From assembly GCA_034440635.1 (NCBI GenBank), contig JAOTON010001603.1, forward strand, positions 248,001-312,000: a DNA stretch of 64,000 nucleotides, in the 5' to 3' direction. The stretch is from Lepas anatifera. Taxonomy: Eukaryota; Arthropoda; Thecostraca; Lepadidae. The notes under the pieces were generated by a model, which was given only the letters and a program-made list of their open reading frames with translations, made no database searches and was not told where the DNA came from. The translations under genes were made by a program, and so were the position numbers. Positions 1-12,351 of this stretch are shown here, piece by piece (position 1 is the stretch's first letter; each line of letters starts with the position of its first letter).

Positions 1-434
1 AACGTACCCAGGTTGACAGTCAAGGGTTTCAGTAATATCACAAAATCCAAGACAAGGTTCGTTCTTATTTCAGCTTTCATCTTATTTTCTTCTACAACTG
101 CAGCAAAAACTATGGAAACGGCTTCGACGGCGGTTGTCGTTGGAGTGCGGTAATCCACACTATCCGACACCTTCTGCAGCGGTGGCAGTCGCGTTGGGTC
201 AGGAAGGGCGTTTCCGGGTAACGGAACAAACTGACCCAAGTGGGAGCACGGGCGGTAGTAATACAGGTGCTCCCCGAAAACTCCGCACTCCTGTCCGGCT
301 CGGGACGTGCTGGCACCGGCATTGTGCGACAGTGTTTATCCTCTGCAAACATCCTTTTCACGTTTGTACATTGCCCGCGCCGTTTCGTGGAATCCCAGTG
401 GACGACTGAACCTATCTGCACTGATATCACTCGT
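1..434. other. no gene seen (0.43 kb)
   Basis: No convincing coding exon, RNA gene or repeat was recognised. The open frames on both strands overlap each other and resemble nothing known to me. Confidence 0.4.
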
Positions 435-620
435 CATTGGCGGATCCAGGAGAAACTTATGGAGGGGGCCAAACCAGCGTTTGGGAGGGGCTAAATTGAG
501 AAAAGCTCACGAAAACATGTAAGTTTAAAGAAAAACAGTTGTTAATCCTTGGGAGCAAAAGGTGATATTATAGGCTTTAGAGAGGCCACGGCCCCCTTGC
601 CCTTCGTGGATCCGCCAGTG
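435..620. mobile_element. hAT-like MITE, family C copy 1
   Basis: A 186-bp non-autonomous element. It starts CATTGGCGGATCCAGG and ends with the inverted match GTGGATCCGCCAGTG. It is flanked by TCACTCGT (427-434) and ATACTCGT (621-628), an 8-bp target duplication with two changes. Relatives lie at 3175-3369, 31960-32135 and 35317-35701. Eight-bp duplications and CA..TG termini are typical of hAT elements. There is no coding capacity. Confidence 0.75.
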
Positions 621-1172
621 ATACTCGTACAATCAGTAGCGCTGCAACAGAACAAACAAAGGCAGGCTAGGCTGGCCCAGGAATCACATGGCCAGATTCC
701 GCTGTTCAGCTGATAAGCGTCACGTGCTGCCACTTTGCGGGAGTAGCCTGAACTACTGCTTAGGACCATGTCCTTTATTGGGCACAGTAAATTGGCTGCC
801 ATCTATCGGAGGGATCCTGTGTTAAACTACCACCAAGCAGTGGGCTCACCAAAATTGACAACTGCAGAATGAGGTGTTGGCGGTTGGCCTGTGCCGAAAT
901 TTATGTACTCTACAGGGGTGTCGTACTGGATTTTCAAACAATGGGAGAAGGATTGAGCGACGGAACGCTATGCCCACTTTCCCCATTTTCATTCAGCCTG
1001 ATTGTGTAAGCGAACTGAATGAAACATGGTTATTGATGTTGGTATAAAGGATCTGTTCAAGATTCATATTTTCCGTAAAAAGTGGGCGGCCTTTCCCTTT
1101 CTATCCGACAAAGCATCCCCGCCCCCACCCCCGCCCCTTTGGGGGCGGGGGGGTGCTTTTGCAGTGGCGCTT

Positions 1173-2019
1173 TTAACACGCGCATTGACGGGGGTCTGAG
1201 CCACTTTCGCGTTGACGGGGGCGGGTACCCGCCCCCTAAGATCTCGAGAACCACGGTAGGTAGCGAAAAAGGTAAAGAGCGTTGGGCTGCCCATCTACTT
1301 CTCCATCTAAAACATTTGAACCATTTTTTTTGTCAGGTCACATTTAAGGTCACGAGAGGTCAAAACATGCCGTCATATGGATAACATGTAAATTCAGTTT
1401 TTCGGCCATTACATCTGAACAAGTAAATATAGAGTAAAACGATTTGACTTAAATGAATCCTCTCAGCAAGTCGAATCGAATGATATATAATTTGACCTTG
1501 CTAGGTCAAATCAAGGATTTGACCTGACCTGAGGTCAGGTCAGGGTCAAATTATATAAAATTCATATCATTAGAACTGCAAAGCCCAGACGAGTCTAATG
1601 CAGCTAAAATAAATGCTTTATCACCATCCGTTACTGAGTTATTCCGTAAAAAAACATTTTTCCCATGTATTTCCAATGGAGAGGTCATGTCTCCTACCTG
1701 ACCTTAGGTCATCGGTATCAAAAATACCGGAACATATTTTAGAGAACTCGGTGGGGCCATTATCTGATATGAGTTTCAATCGGATAAGTTCACCCTGCTC
1801 CGACTTATGCTATCTTAAACTTTTTTTGAGGTCGGGGCACTTGACCTCTACTGGTGACCTGACCTGAAATGCCCCAACCTCAAGATTTTCACAGAACTTG
1901 TAAAAATGATGAGGAAAAAGGTATGCCAAGTACGGCGGCGCTACGCGCCGCCGTTTTTCTACTGTGTCCAAAAAACCCGAGGGAGGGGCGGGTACCCGCC
2001 CCGTCAATGCGCGTGTTAA
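1173..2019 (+). mobile_element. TTAA-flanked MITE, family A copy 1
   Basis: An 847-bp element bounded by TTAA. It starts TTAACACGCGCATTGACGGG and its right end is the inverted copy CCCGTCAATGCGCGTGTTAA. A second full copy lies at 59829-60673, with similarity throughout. TTAA at every end fits a piggyBac- or Kolobok-type target duplication. The interior has AGGTCA half-sites at 1335-1340, 1347-1352 and 1357-1362 (the last two spaced by 4 bp), a central TGACCT/AGGTCA palindrome near 1520-1550, and a GGCGGCGC/GCGCCGCC hairpin near 1936-1955. It encodes no protein. Confidence 0.85.
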
Positions 2020-3174
2020 GCTATGTGTTAGGACGTGGAAGCGGGGGGCAGTGTGGGTAGATTCCCCCTCCCTCTGAATTCTGCCCACGTGAAGAAATTC
2101 TCCCCTCCGCAACTTTTTGAAGGAGACAGTTTTTATCCCAAATTGTGAATGATTCTAAATATTACACGCAGGCCAAATTAATCAGTATGAAAACAAAATG
2201 ATTCTTAAAAAAGTCCACACGCAGTGTTTGTGCCACGAGTCGATGCATCTGTTGTTGTATTGGCGCACCTGCCACATTTTCCAGTAAATCACTCAACACA
2301 CCACCTGGCTGATCTGAGGCAGGCCACCAAAAAGTTCGGTACAGGGAGTTTCGTTGGTTCCCAACTTCCGTATTCACCAATGATTCAATCCTTGGATACT
2401 CGATGAAATGTTGTCGTGCGGTAAATTAAGAATGCAGACAAAATTTGTCTGACTTGCAGACATTAATCCGTCTTTCCTGTTCCCATGTTTTTGTCACCTG
2501 GTGCTAGTTTCCTCCGTCAGAAGTGTAGGTATGGTGAGTGGGCGGCTGTTGATGGGTAGGTATTCGATGCTGGTATTATTTACGAATAGACTGTTTAACC
2601 AAGATAAAAATATAGAAAAATTTTCCGGAAAATAAGGACTGTATATTAATGAGTTGTTCGATCCACCACGTACTCATCGGCGATTCATTTCTGGGCGATG
2701 AAACTCGCGCGTTAAAAATTTATTAAAGCAGTTCATTTGTAAATCTAAAGCAATAAGTGAATTCACCGAGTTTATTCTGAATGGGGATAATATTATTTCA
2801 CGGGGGCTTATCTCCTTCGCCGATATGCCACGTTCTGCGTTCTGTCTGATCCGGTGGGATAGACTTCTAGGGGCTGGACTGGCTAATAGAGTTTCTACTC
2901 TAATTCGCAGCGTCTCGGTGGGACCCGGTGCCAGTCCCGGTCGGTACTTTGCCAGGACGTACTGGGAATGCAATGGGACCACTGGGGATATGATAATGAA
3001 GTATATTGATTGAAGCTTATATCGACCTTACCTGGCACCATTCTTCCTTAAACAATACCTATTCGATTTTAAACAATGAACAAAAATGAAGTACCATTAG
3101 CTTAGGATGACGGCATTTAAACTGACATGGTTTTTATTAAACCGTAGGGCAATGCTAAAAATGAGCTTGCGAAG
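2020..3174. other. no gene seen (1.15 kb)
   Basis: No recognisable exon, RNA gene or repeat. Short open frames on both strands (for example 2674-2982 minus) carry no motif I recognise. Confidence 0.4.
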
Positions 3175-3369
3175 CAATGATAGATTCAGGAGCAACTTTT
3201 GGAGGGATCACACCAACGTTTTGGGGAGGGCTAAATTGAGAAAAAATCGCAACAACATGGCACTTTTAAAGAAAAAACGGCTAAAATTTGGTTCTTGGTG
3301 AGGCAAAAGATACTATTTTAGGCTTTGGAGGGGGTCACGGCCCCTTTGGCCCCCTGGGATCCGCCGGTG
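3175..3369. mobile_element. hAT-like MITE, family C copy 2
   Basis: A 195-bp relative of the element at 435-620. They share an interior around 'gggctaaattgagaaaa' and 'tttaaagaaaaaacgg' and the right end GGATCCGCCGGTG. The left end is degenerate (CAATGATAGATTCAGG). Flanks TTGCGAAG (3167-3174) and CTTCGAAG (3370-3377) are a decayed 8-bp duplication, 6 of 8 identical. Confidence 0.7.
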
Positions 3370-3377
3370 CTTCGAAG

Positions 3378-5560
3378 AACCCTACCAAATGCAGATTTCA
3401 AAATCGCTTGTAAGAATATCCAAGGAATCTCAATGCCTCTTAGACCTGCACCTGGCGTCATTGAGACTTCCCCTCAATATGACGTAAAATTTGTTTTCGC
3501 TTTAATATTGTTTGTTTTTTTTTGTCGGGTTAGGTGCCGTAACGAAGTTAGATGTTGCTGTAGCCAATCAAATATGTTTCCGGCTGTGTAGCCAAGGCTT
3601 TGAGAAAGCTAGAAATTGTTCTCGATTTTCTATTAAGGCCCTCCGTTAATGGGGATTGTATATGTTGGGAATGGGCAAAATGAATACATGTAAAATTATC
3701 TAAAATATATGTAGGTTTGGTCGAGCTTGATAAGTTTGCAGGCAATTGAATTGATGGTCCAGAGTAAGCACTAGTGTTTTGTTATTTGCTCATGGATCCT
3801 CAAAATGCAGCCATGGCTTTGTTTTCAATCATTTTTCCTAAATTGTTCATTTCTGGCCTATCTTTGCATAGGTATTAGCTAGAACTAAAGGCTGACAAAT
3901 AGTTCTGAGACTATTTCCCATCATGCATCTAATGCCGTTTGCATTTGTTTCCGTTGGGGCTTGTTTGAGGCAGACGATCGATCAAGCTGTTCTTTTGTAT
4001 TGCGAATGCTGAGTTCCTCGTAGGTTCACCCAGTTTGTAATGTGTCAATGCTACTCTGCAGTGAATCATCCTTGACATATGCTTGTATATGGCGAAGATT
4101 GGACTGACGTACCCTATGTATGTTCTACGATATATAACCGCTTTGAGGAATGTGTCATTTGCAAATATCTTAGCATATGTCAACTGCTCCTTGCTGCATC
4201 CGCTACATAATCTACCAACTTGATATATGATATGTAGTGTGTATGGTAATCAAAATAATAATGCCACGGGAGTGAACATTGCAGATACTTTCCAGGACGT
4301 ATCAATTCATACAATTGTCACTAGCAAGTTCGAATTGATACAATTATTAAAACACTTCATCGAATTTCACTAGTCTGGTATTTCAGTGACATGATGAAAC
4401 CCCACTGCGTCCATTTGCGCCCAGGCCATTGGCGATGAACCGGCCATGAGCCATCCTGACCATGCTCCTATAGCAGCATCCTCTTATCTAGAGGCTCCGT
4501 ATGAGCCTAAATGTCGGCGCCCTAAAATGCCGTTATCTAGAGGCTTGCTTTGGTAAAAGGGTTGAAAACATTTAATGTGTTGATGAATACATTGTCTCGG
4601 CCGCAGCCGCCTGTTTCATTCACACATTACAAGGGGGAGGGGGTGAGCACTCGGGTTTTTTCGTGGAAGGAAAACGGTGCAACGCTTGCGTACTTGACGC
4701 AGCTCATTCGTGATGAATTGTACAGCTTTGCCACGGTTTGGGTAATCGGCGGTCCGATTGCTAGACCTCATGTGGCCTCAGCAAAAAATATTTCAGTGAT
4801 TTTTTAGTGATTCAGTTAGGTGGTTTCAGTGGTTGGTTTTCTGAAATGCATATCCAATAATAATGACATCAAATAAGGTATTTTGTGGAAACGGTTTTTT
4901 CACATCGACGACCTAGAACCAGGCTAGTGTCATGACTTCTCCTTTGCGATGCACGGAGAAAATTTGGGAACAAATGAAGATCAGGTAGAAGAAAAGGCGA
5001 AGACTGGCTTTCCATTCCGGACACTCGTAGCTTTTACGAAGCTTTCGAATATCAAGGTCACCTGAAAACAACTTAAACATATGACCTTTGACAAGCAGTC
5101 TTTCATGTTTTAGTCCAGAGTTGTGTTCCAAATGTGGAAAGAGCTCTGCTTACGTTAGGTACAGCGCATCACTTGCTCCTGTACCAAATCTTACGCACTT
5201 ACGCATTATCAATGTGCCGGGTTACGAGGCGGCTGGAAATAGCCATATTGGGAGGAAATAACCATCACATCTGCTCTCCCAAAATTAAACATGACACCAA
5301 CGCTCCTGGCTATAAGGCTTGAAACGTGATAAAGATGTAGAGCCTTTGTCACGCGAAGCGCTATCTAGATCATGACATTTACAACTAAGGCAACAGTTTG
5401 TGGACAACACTGGACAAGCCTGATCATATGACACGTATGATTCGAATATATACATTAACCGTTCTAATTCCCCCACTGACTGCATAAGCGAATCGTAATC
5501 TCCGCTAAACAGGATTAAAACCTGCTTCATAGAAGCAGCTTACAAACAAAAACACTCTTC
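3378..5560. other. no gene seen (2.2 kb), 3' flank of the dehydratase gene
   Basis: No recognisable exon or RNA gene. A short direct repeat, 'ttatctagaggct', occurs near 4483 and 4532. The 3' UTR of the threonine dehydratase gene should begin at 5560 and read leftwards, but I could not fix a polyadenylation site. Confidence 0.4.
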
Positions 5561-6493
5561 TTAATCGTAGCTGCCACAAATGGGACCGAAACGGACTTGT
5601 TCATAGCTTGCGCTGATGGCATCACGTAGGCGGTAGGCCTCCGTGGCGTTGATAGTCTCGCAGACAACCTTCACCTCCACGCTGTAGATGTCGTTCCTGA
5701 TCCAGGCGCGCTCATGGAGCATGTCCTTGATGCTGACGCCCAGTTTGGCCAGCAGGCGCGTCAGCTCGGCGATGCCGCCCGGCCTGTCGGAGACAGTGAC
5801 GGTGAACTTGCAGAGCCGACCCTCCGCCGCTAGCCCGCGCTCCAGACAGCGACCCAGTATAGTGGTGTCGATGTTGCCTCCGCAGAGAGGGACCACCACT
5901 CTCTTATTGCGCAGCTCCGGTAGAGCTCCGGAGAGAATGGCTGCGAGCCCACACGCTCCGGCGCCCTCCACCACCGCCTTCTCCACCTCCACCAGTCTCA
6001 GGATGCTGATGGCAATCTGTTCTTCAGTAACCTGTACCATCTTGTCGATGAGGGGTGCCGCTGTGACGTAGGCATTAACGCCCACCTTGGGAACTGCCAA
6101 ACCGTCAGCCAGGGTCGACTCACACTTGGTGTGGATTGGTTTGCCGTTCTCGAGCGCCGCAGAGAATGTGGCACACTTCTCGGACTCGACGCCGATGACG
6201 AGGATGTTTGGGTTGAGGGATTTGACGGCCATGGCCACGCCGGCGATGAGGCCCCCGCCGCCGACCGGCACCACGATGGCGTCGATGTCGCGCACCTGTT
6301 CCATGATCTCCAGGCCCATGGTACCCTGGCCGGCCAGGATGTTGGGGTGGTCGTAGCCGTTGATGTACATCATGTCGGACTCCTTTGCCATGGCCATGGC
6401 GATCTCCTTAGAGTGAGAGATGTCGTCTCCGCGGACGATGACGTTGGCTCCGTAGGCGCGACAGGACTGTACCTTCATGATCGGCGCAATGAT
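5561..6493 (-). CDS. threonine dehydratase (L-threonine ammonia-lyase) with ACT domain, exon 3 (last)
   Basis: The terminal exon encodes 310 residues (201-510 of a predicted 510) and a TAA-terminated C-terminus. It continues the PLP fold-type II catalytic domain: the phosphate-binding glycine loop GGGGL is near residues 278-282, and a late GGN motif follows in VVVPLCGGNID. The last ~84 residues (from LCKFTVTVSDRPGG) form an ACT regulatory domain. The acceptor is TTTGCAG before ATC ATT GCG, phase 0, giving the junction TVVMP|IIAPIMK, where family members are continuous. The enzyme deaminates L-threonine to 2-oxobutyrate and ammonia. Serine dehydration or racemisation is also known in the family and cannot be excluded. 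It is likely cytosolic or mitochondrial. The ACT domain suggests allosteric control, but the ligand is unknown. Confidence 0.93.
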   Translation of the reverse strand: MIAPIMKVQSCRAYGANVIVRGDDISHSKEIAMAMAKESDMMYINGYDHPNILAGQGTMGLEIMEQVRDIDAIVVPVGGGGLIAGVAMAVKSLNPNILVIGVESEKCATFSAALENGKPIHTKCESTLADGLAVPKVGVNAYVTAAPLIDKMVQVTEEQIAISILRLVEVEKAVVEGAGACGLAAILSGALPELRNKRVVVPLCGGNIDTTILGRCLERGLAAEGRLCKFTVTVSDRPGGIAELTRLLAKLGVSIKDMLHERAWIRNDIYSVEVKVVCETINATEAYRLRDAISASYEQVRFGPICGSYD

Positions 6494-6574
6494 CTGCAAA
6501 AGAGTCGCTCACGTTATTTCAGAGCAAGCTAGCGGGTGGCATCCGGCGTGAAACATGCCTATTTATAACTAAGT

Positions 6575-6809
6575 CATGGCGGATCCGTTAGCGTGGGTGG
6601 CACGTCACTCTAACCTAGCCTCGGCGCCCCCTGCCCCGAAACGTCCTTGGCGTCCCTTCCCCGCGAGTATAGGCATCCCGGCGATAATTTTTGGCGCCCC
6701 TTGATAGGTTGCGCTGTCCAAAAGAAGCGCCTCATTGGTCTGAATGGCGCCCCCCTTTGACGGGTTCCCCCTCCTTCCTACCGAATAGGAGGTCCTGAAT
6801 TCGCCTGTG
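6575..6809. mobile_element. hAT-like MITE, family D copy 5 (in dehydratase intron 2)
   Basis: A 235-bp degenerate copy that starts CATGGCGGATCCG and ends AATTCGCCTGTG. The flanks AACTAAGT (6567-6574) and AATTTAGT (6810-6817) match at 6 of 8 positions. The interior shares the family's 'ggcgccccttgataggtt' segment with the copies at 17.4, 38.1 and 59.6 kb. It lies 82 bp upstream of the exon 3 acceptor of the dehydratase. Confidence 0.6.
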
Positions 6810-6949
6810 AATTTAGTCGGTACCTATATAACTAGTGTTGGCCCTTTGCTTAGTCCTCAAATGCATTGTCCATGCGGTGCATTCAATAATGAAGTGTCTT
6901 GTACCATGTCCGTCCTCATTCGAAATTAATCACATGTTCTGGTCTAACA

Positions 6950-7870
6950 GACTGGATTAATCCCGAAATTACATTCTACCCCCTTTGTACCGGCTTTTTA
7001 ATCTTTCACCGCCTAGGTGGTTCTACTCCCCCTTCACTTGTTGATTCCGAGCCTATTTGAATGGGAGATACGGCGCCTTACATGCCTGTCAGGTGATAGA
7101 TTTAACAACTTGTGGCTGCAAATAAGCGTCAGGTCAGGTTAGATCAACGAGTTATGCCGTCATTTATAGGCCCATGCCAGGCTATGTCTGCCCTAAAATG
7201 AGCCAAGCCAGGCTGGGGCGTAACTCTGCGTCTAGAAGAGGTATATGAAGTTTCTAAACAACATTCGAGAGTTCATGGAAAGACAAATCGTTAATACATC
7301 AACCGTTTTGGATCACGTCAATAAAGAGAGGTCCTCAAATGGCAAGATTTCTTTTAAAAAGCGTCTAAAGCCTATGAACGAAACAAGACGCACTAATAAG
7401 ATAAGTATTATAATAACGAGCATAGTTGTTCCACAAATGTCCGATTCTTCGCAGTGACAGCATGATGTGTGGACTCTAACGATGTGGACCATTACTGTGG
7501 AAAGTTGTTATTTGCTCTTGACCTGAGGAGGACTGGCAGTGACCTAGCAATTAATGGTGACAATTCCATTCGCATCATTGGGTCATGATGAACACATTAG
7601 CGCCTTTTGCTTTGCTCCAGGACTAATGGTTCCCAAGTTCTAAGGGATTGCCTAAATCGGTTTAACTTTCACCCATTTTGATCCCCTCCGGCGTTAAAGC
7701 TTAACGGATATGTTGCAAGCATGGTTCAAGAGAAGACCGTGGTTGGCACTTTCATCTCCGGTGGATTTTTTCTGATCATCGTTGGTTCCTGGGAACATCG
7801 AGAACATCGGAGCCCCCCCCGCGGTGATTGATACCAGAACAGCCCAGGCGTTGTCGAGTTATTTTTTCCC
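6950..7870 (+). repeat. diverged interspersed repeat, family G copy 1
   Basis: This stretch matches 25500-26400 in the same orientation and order. Shared blocks include 'attccgagcc' followed by an atttgaatg-like run, the 'atggttccc..agtt' block near 7627 and 26164, and 'gcccaggcg' near the right end. Ends and target duplication were not resolved. There is no coding capacity. It lies in intron 2 of the dehydratase gene. Confidence 0.5.
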
Positions 7871-8730
7871 GAGAGCATGGTTCTCGTTCCTGAAGTTAAT
7901 TTCGGTCATGTTTGGTGTGAGATGCCTTAGACCGATTTTACCATCCCACAGTAACTGATTTTTCCTAGAAGTCTTGGCTTTTGGAGCTACATTTGTCCGA
8001 CTGTATATACATATGATGACCTCATGCTAAACACATGTAGCTGAGAGTATCTTCGAGTGTTGGCATGTGGCTGACGACTTTTTAGGCACGCTGATGTTTC
8101 ACAGGTCCGAAACCCAAGCAAAAAGGCCCCACCTGCGAATGATTGAGAGAGCATGGATAGGCATCGCCAAGTGCACTTCTAGTTACAGCCTGGGTTTATC
8201 GTGCGTGCTCAAATTATTTCAAGGATTGGTGGCATTTTACACTTTTGAGGTAGATACAGGATAGCCAGTGGTTTGCGGACACCAGCTTCAGACCAAAAAG
8301 CAGGGCAAATTTGAAAATGAACCAGCAGGCCCCAAGTTACCATGGAAACATCGGTTGTTCGTCGTTGTGAAATTTCTGTGATTGTTATGAGCTGGCCTGA
8401 TATACTAAATCTGCAGGCCATGGAATCGAAAAGAAAGATATCTAACTCGTTCACCCTCGTTAAAGCAGTTGTTAGCGAGCCTCCTTCCGACAAATTTTGG
8501 AAAATATGTATCAGCCTCAAGTTCTCGCCTTCTAAGATGGATCTTCAGATGGGCCCCTGGGCGTCGCCAAGCTAGGCTAATGACTGGAAGAGACAGCTGG
8601 GCAAGCTCCCTGTCCTGATAACTGTCATTTTCATTGCTTTAACCTACCCATGCTGGTTTTTGTCTTTGCGAGTTCATAGCAATGCCACAAACAGTTTCTG
8701 GCACTATTAGCACTTAATCATCAGTTACTG

Positions 8731-9257
8731 ACGCACTGCTCATGCCTGCTGTCCAGTGATCACGCCTGCCCAGTGCTTACACCTACTGCCCCAGTGCTCA
8801 CACCTGCCCAGTGATCACACCTGCTGCCCACTGCTTACAACTACGCCCATTGCTCTCACGTGCTGATTAGTGCTCACACGTACTGCCCATTGCTCTTACC
8901 GGCCCATTGCTCACACCGACCCAGTGCTCACACCTGCTGCCCAGTGCTCACACCCGTTGCCCAGTGCTCACACCTGCTGCCCAGTGCTCACATCGGCCCA
9001 GTGCTCACACCGGCCCAGTGCTCAAACCTGCTGCCCAGTGCTCACACCCGTTGCCCAGTGCTCACACCTGCTGCCCAGTGCTCACATCGGCCCAGTGCTC
9101 ACACCTGCCCAGTGCTCACGTCTGCTGCCCATTGTCACACCCGCTGCCCAGTGCTTTCACCTGCTGCCCAGTGCTTTCACCTGCTGCCCATTGTCACACC
9201 CGCTGCTCCGTGCTCACACCTGCTGGCCAGTGATCACACCTGCCCAGTGCTCACAGT
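8731..9257. repeat. minisatellite, ~20-bp unit (CTGCTGCCCAGTGCTCACAC)
   Basis: About 25 imperfect tandem units of CTGCTGCCCAGTGCTCACAC, mixed with a shorter 14-bp variant (CGGCCCAGTGCTCA). The array is open in all three plus-strand frames, which produces long Cys/His/Pro-rich spurious ORFs. It sits inside intron 2 of the dehydratase gene. Confidence 0.9.
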
Positions 9258-10335
9258 CGATTATCGTGAGCAGTGGGATGAGAGAGGGGGTGGAGTCCTG
9301 CTTCTGTTACCGCCGACGCGCCTCAGCTCACGCCGGCTTCGGCACCAGCGGCGAGTAGGCCAATTGTTTTCTCTTAGTGACATAGTGTAGGCATTCAAGA
9401 AGTAGGCATTCAAGAAATAGTATCTGTGGCCCCCTCTAGTTTACTTAGCATGTGATTTTTCTGCCATGCGTTGATATGCTTACTTTCAAATAAAATACAT
9501 AATGTGTTCGAATATATTTCCCACTAAGCTACGGGGGTTTAAGGTATGTTTCGGGCTGATTAATTAGTGCCGTCTGTGTAGCCATTGTAATGGCTTGCAA
9601 TGGCTTGCGGCCAATGCATTGCTGGCAGCACCACTGTTCAAAAATGTGTTGAATTGCTGCTGTGTCGTAGCCTAGTCAGCGTAAAGCGGCGATTGTTGTG
9701 TTCACTGGCGAGAACAGAGGACTGCAGTGCCTCGGAACAGGGCCTGGATAGAATTGGTGCTAGTCAGTCAAAGCTTGTCTGGAAAACGCTCGAGTGCTGT
9801 CTAAGCATACCTCCCCAGATGATGGAAACGTGAGTGGACTTATTAACGTCTCACTGGCTTACGTCATGTGCCCGATTGAGGGTATGCCAATTTCAATTTC
9901 AAGGAACATGAATATAGATATAAAGCGTGCTAGGCTGTACCTACGCCTGAAAGGACATTTTCTAAATAAAAGAATAGCCGCTTATCAGGTCAATGTGACC
10001 AAATAAAATTATAAATGCTTTATGTTTGGGAGTGAGAACAAGAGAGCATCACTATATTGACCTTGGTCGTGTTCGACGGCTGATTGGAGCTGGGCAGCCT
10101 CGTAAACCACTTTACCTTGAAGTCTTGCGCCAGAATCAATGCCTCTTCCCATCGATGACTGTGGTTGATACCTACGTGAGAAAATTTATGCCGACAGAGA
10201 ACAAAATAACGCCAGCTATAATAAAATCATCGACGCCAATGTCATCGTCCGCCAGGGCCAGTTTTTACTGCCCAAACCCACTCTTTCCGCCACACTCCAT
10301 TGAACACTGTGGAAACAGAACCCGGAAAATCTTAC

Positions 10336-10614
10336 CGGCATGACGACTGTGATAGAGATGCCGAGCTCTTTGCCGTGGTAGCAGAGAGCGAGGGCGTGGT
10401 TGCCGGCGGAGGCCGCCACCACACCCTTCCGTCGCTGCTGCTCCGATAGCATCATCAGCGTATAGCGCGCGCCGCGCTCCTTGAAGCTGCCTGTGTACTG
10501 CATGTAGTCCTTCTTGAAGAAGAGCTGCATGTTGCACTCTTCGGAGATGTGGGAGCGGGTGCAGGGGGTTACCATGATGCCGGACTTGATTTTGTAGGCG
10601 GCTTCGCAAATGTC
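10336..10614 (-). CDS. threonine dehydratase, exon 2 (PLP-lysine exon)
   Basis: The exon encodes 93 residues (108-200), from DICEAAYKIKSG to ITVVMP. It carries the Schiff-base lysine in the family motif TGSFKERGA (K152 in my numbering) and the substrate-binding SAGNHA motif (176-181). The acceptor is CTCGGCAG before GAC, the donor CCG|GTAAGA. Both junctions are phase 0 and join smoothly to exon 1 (RELHFQ|DICEAA) and exon 3 (VVMP|IIAPIMK). A very long CACT/CA microsatellite begins about 100 nt upstream of the acceptor on the transcribed strand. Confidence 0.93.
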
Positions 10615-10715
10615 CTGCCGAGAAGGGCGGATATTCAAAGAAGAAAGAAGAAAACACTTGATTTTTGGCAGAACACTTCGTTTTGGCGTTGCCTCAAGAT
10701 TGTTGAATTTGCTAA

Positions 10716-11256
<541 letters not shown>

Positions 11257-11639
11257 TGGCAAGGCTTTTTTCTCTTTGTTTTGGAATTTATCAAAAATAT
11301 ATTTTGACCAGAAAAGTAAACCTATCATTATATTATCATTTTATCTATAATGATTTCCTATTCCCTCACATAACTACTATTTTGGTAACCACAAAGAAAT
11401 AACTGATAGACGTGTGACAGAATCAGTATGTAAATAGAGGTAATAAATCCAGCGTGAAATTACGATCAGGTAATGTCCATCTTTCTTTTGCTGTTTTTTT
11501 TTGGAGGAGGGTTGAATACTGGAGAATAAGCAACCCATCTCAAATATCGTAGGTAATCAAAAGTACCTACATAAGCGTGATTACTTGCTCAGTGCATTTT
11601 ATACGATAATTTAACAAGGACAGCACAGTAAGGCACAGT

Positions 11640-11970
11640 CAGGCACATGTGCCGATGATTCCAGCGATGTATTTGTGGAGAAAGTGGTAGGCTAGGGCTA
11701 CAGCGCGAAAAAAACAAACTTTTTCTGATAACAGCTTGTGTTCTTTCAAAGCAACACATCCAGTCTGGGCTCGATACCCGCTTTGCGCTTGGTTTGGCGC
11801 GTGCAAGCCAAGCGAGCATTCAGGCAGAAGTCCAGTGGGGTATTGAGACAAAACTGGATTCTTTAGAAAGCAAGTTGTCGGAAACAACAGCTTTTCGCAC
11901 TGTAGCCCTAACTTACCAACTTCCCCTAAAAATGCATCGCTGGGATCGCTTGCGTCCACACTGTGCCGTA
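11640..11970. mobile_element. foldback hairpin element in dehydratase intron 1
   Basis: Imperfect inverted repeats of about 150 bp converge on a centre near 11800. 'Agggctacagcgcgaaaa' (11692-11710) pairs with the complement of 'tttcgcactgtagccct' (11895-11911). 'Ccagcgatgtatttgtgg' pairs with 'ccaacttcccctaaaaatgcatcgctgg', with a gap. The core cgcttgg/ccaagcg closes the loop. This is typical of a foldback MITE. A target duplication was not resolved. A transcript of either strand would form a long hairpin. Confidence 0.7.
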
Positions 11971-12351
11971 CCTTTTCAGTTGCCGCATAGACTGCACATC
12001 AGGTAAGAACTACCAAGGCTGGGGAACAATTTTTTTAGGCTGCGGATTAGGATCCATCGTCCACCAAGTCACTAGCGGAGGTCGGGAAAAGTGTCTAAGT
12101 GTCGGCAACGGAATCCCAAACCAAACATGGAAGCGAAGAACATCGAGCGTTGGCTCCAAAAGGAAATTGTTTGTCAGAAATTTTGAACATTTTTAAATCT
12201 TAAATAACAAATAGGCAGTCTAAGCATCGCCATGTCACGCTGAGGTGTGCACAATCTTAAATATTTTGTCAACGACTTGATCTACTTCTGTCACCAGCAT
12301 TGTTGGCGAGTTTGCAGGTATTTCGACTGGTGGTCCGCAGCGTGGTCTCAC

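Noticed and set aside
5688..6532. Plus-strand open frames of 89-133 codons
   Set aside because: Antisense shadows of dehydratase exon 3.
8860..9390. Long Cys/His/Pro-rich open frames in all three plus frames
   Set aside because: They are translations of the 20-bp minisatellite; all frames stay open because of the repeat, not because of coding.
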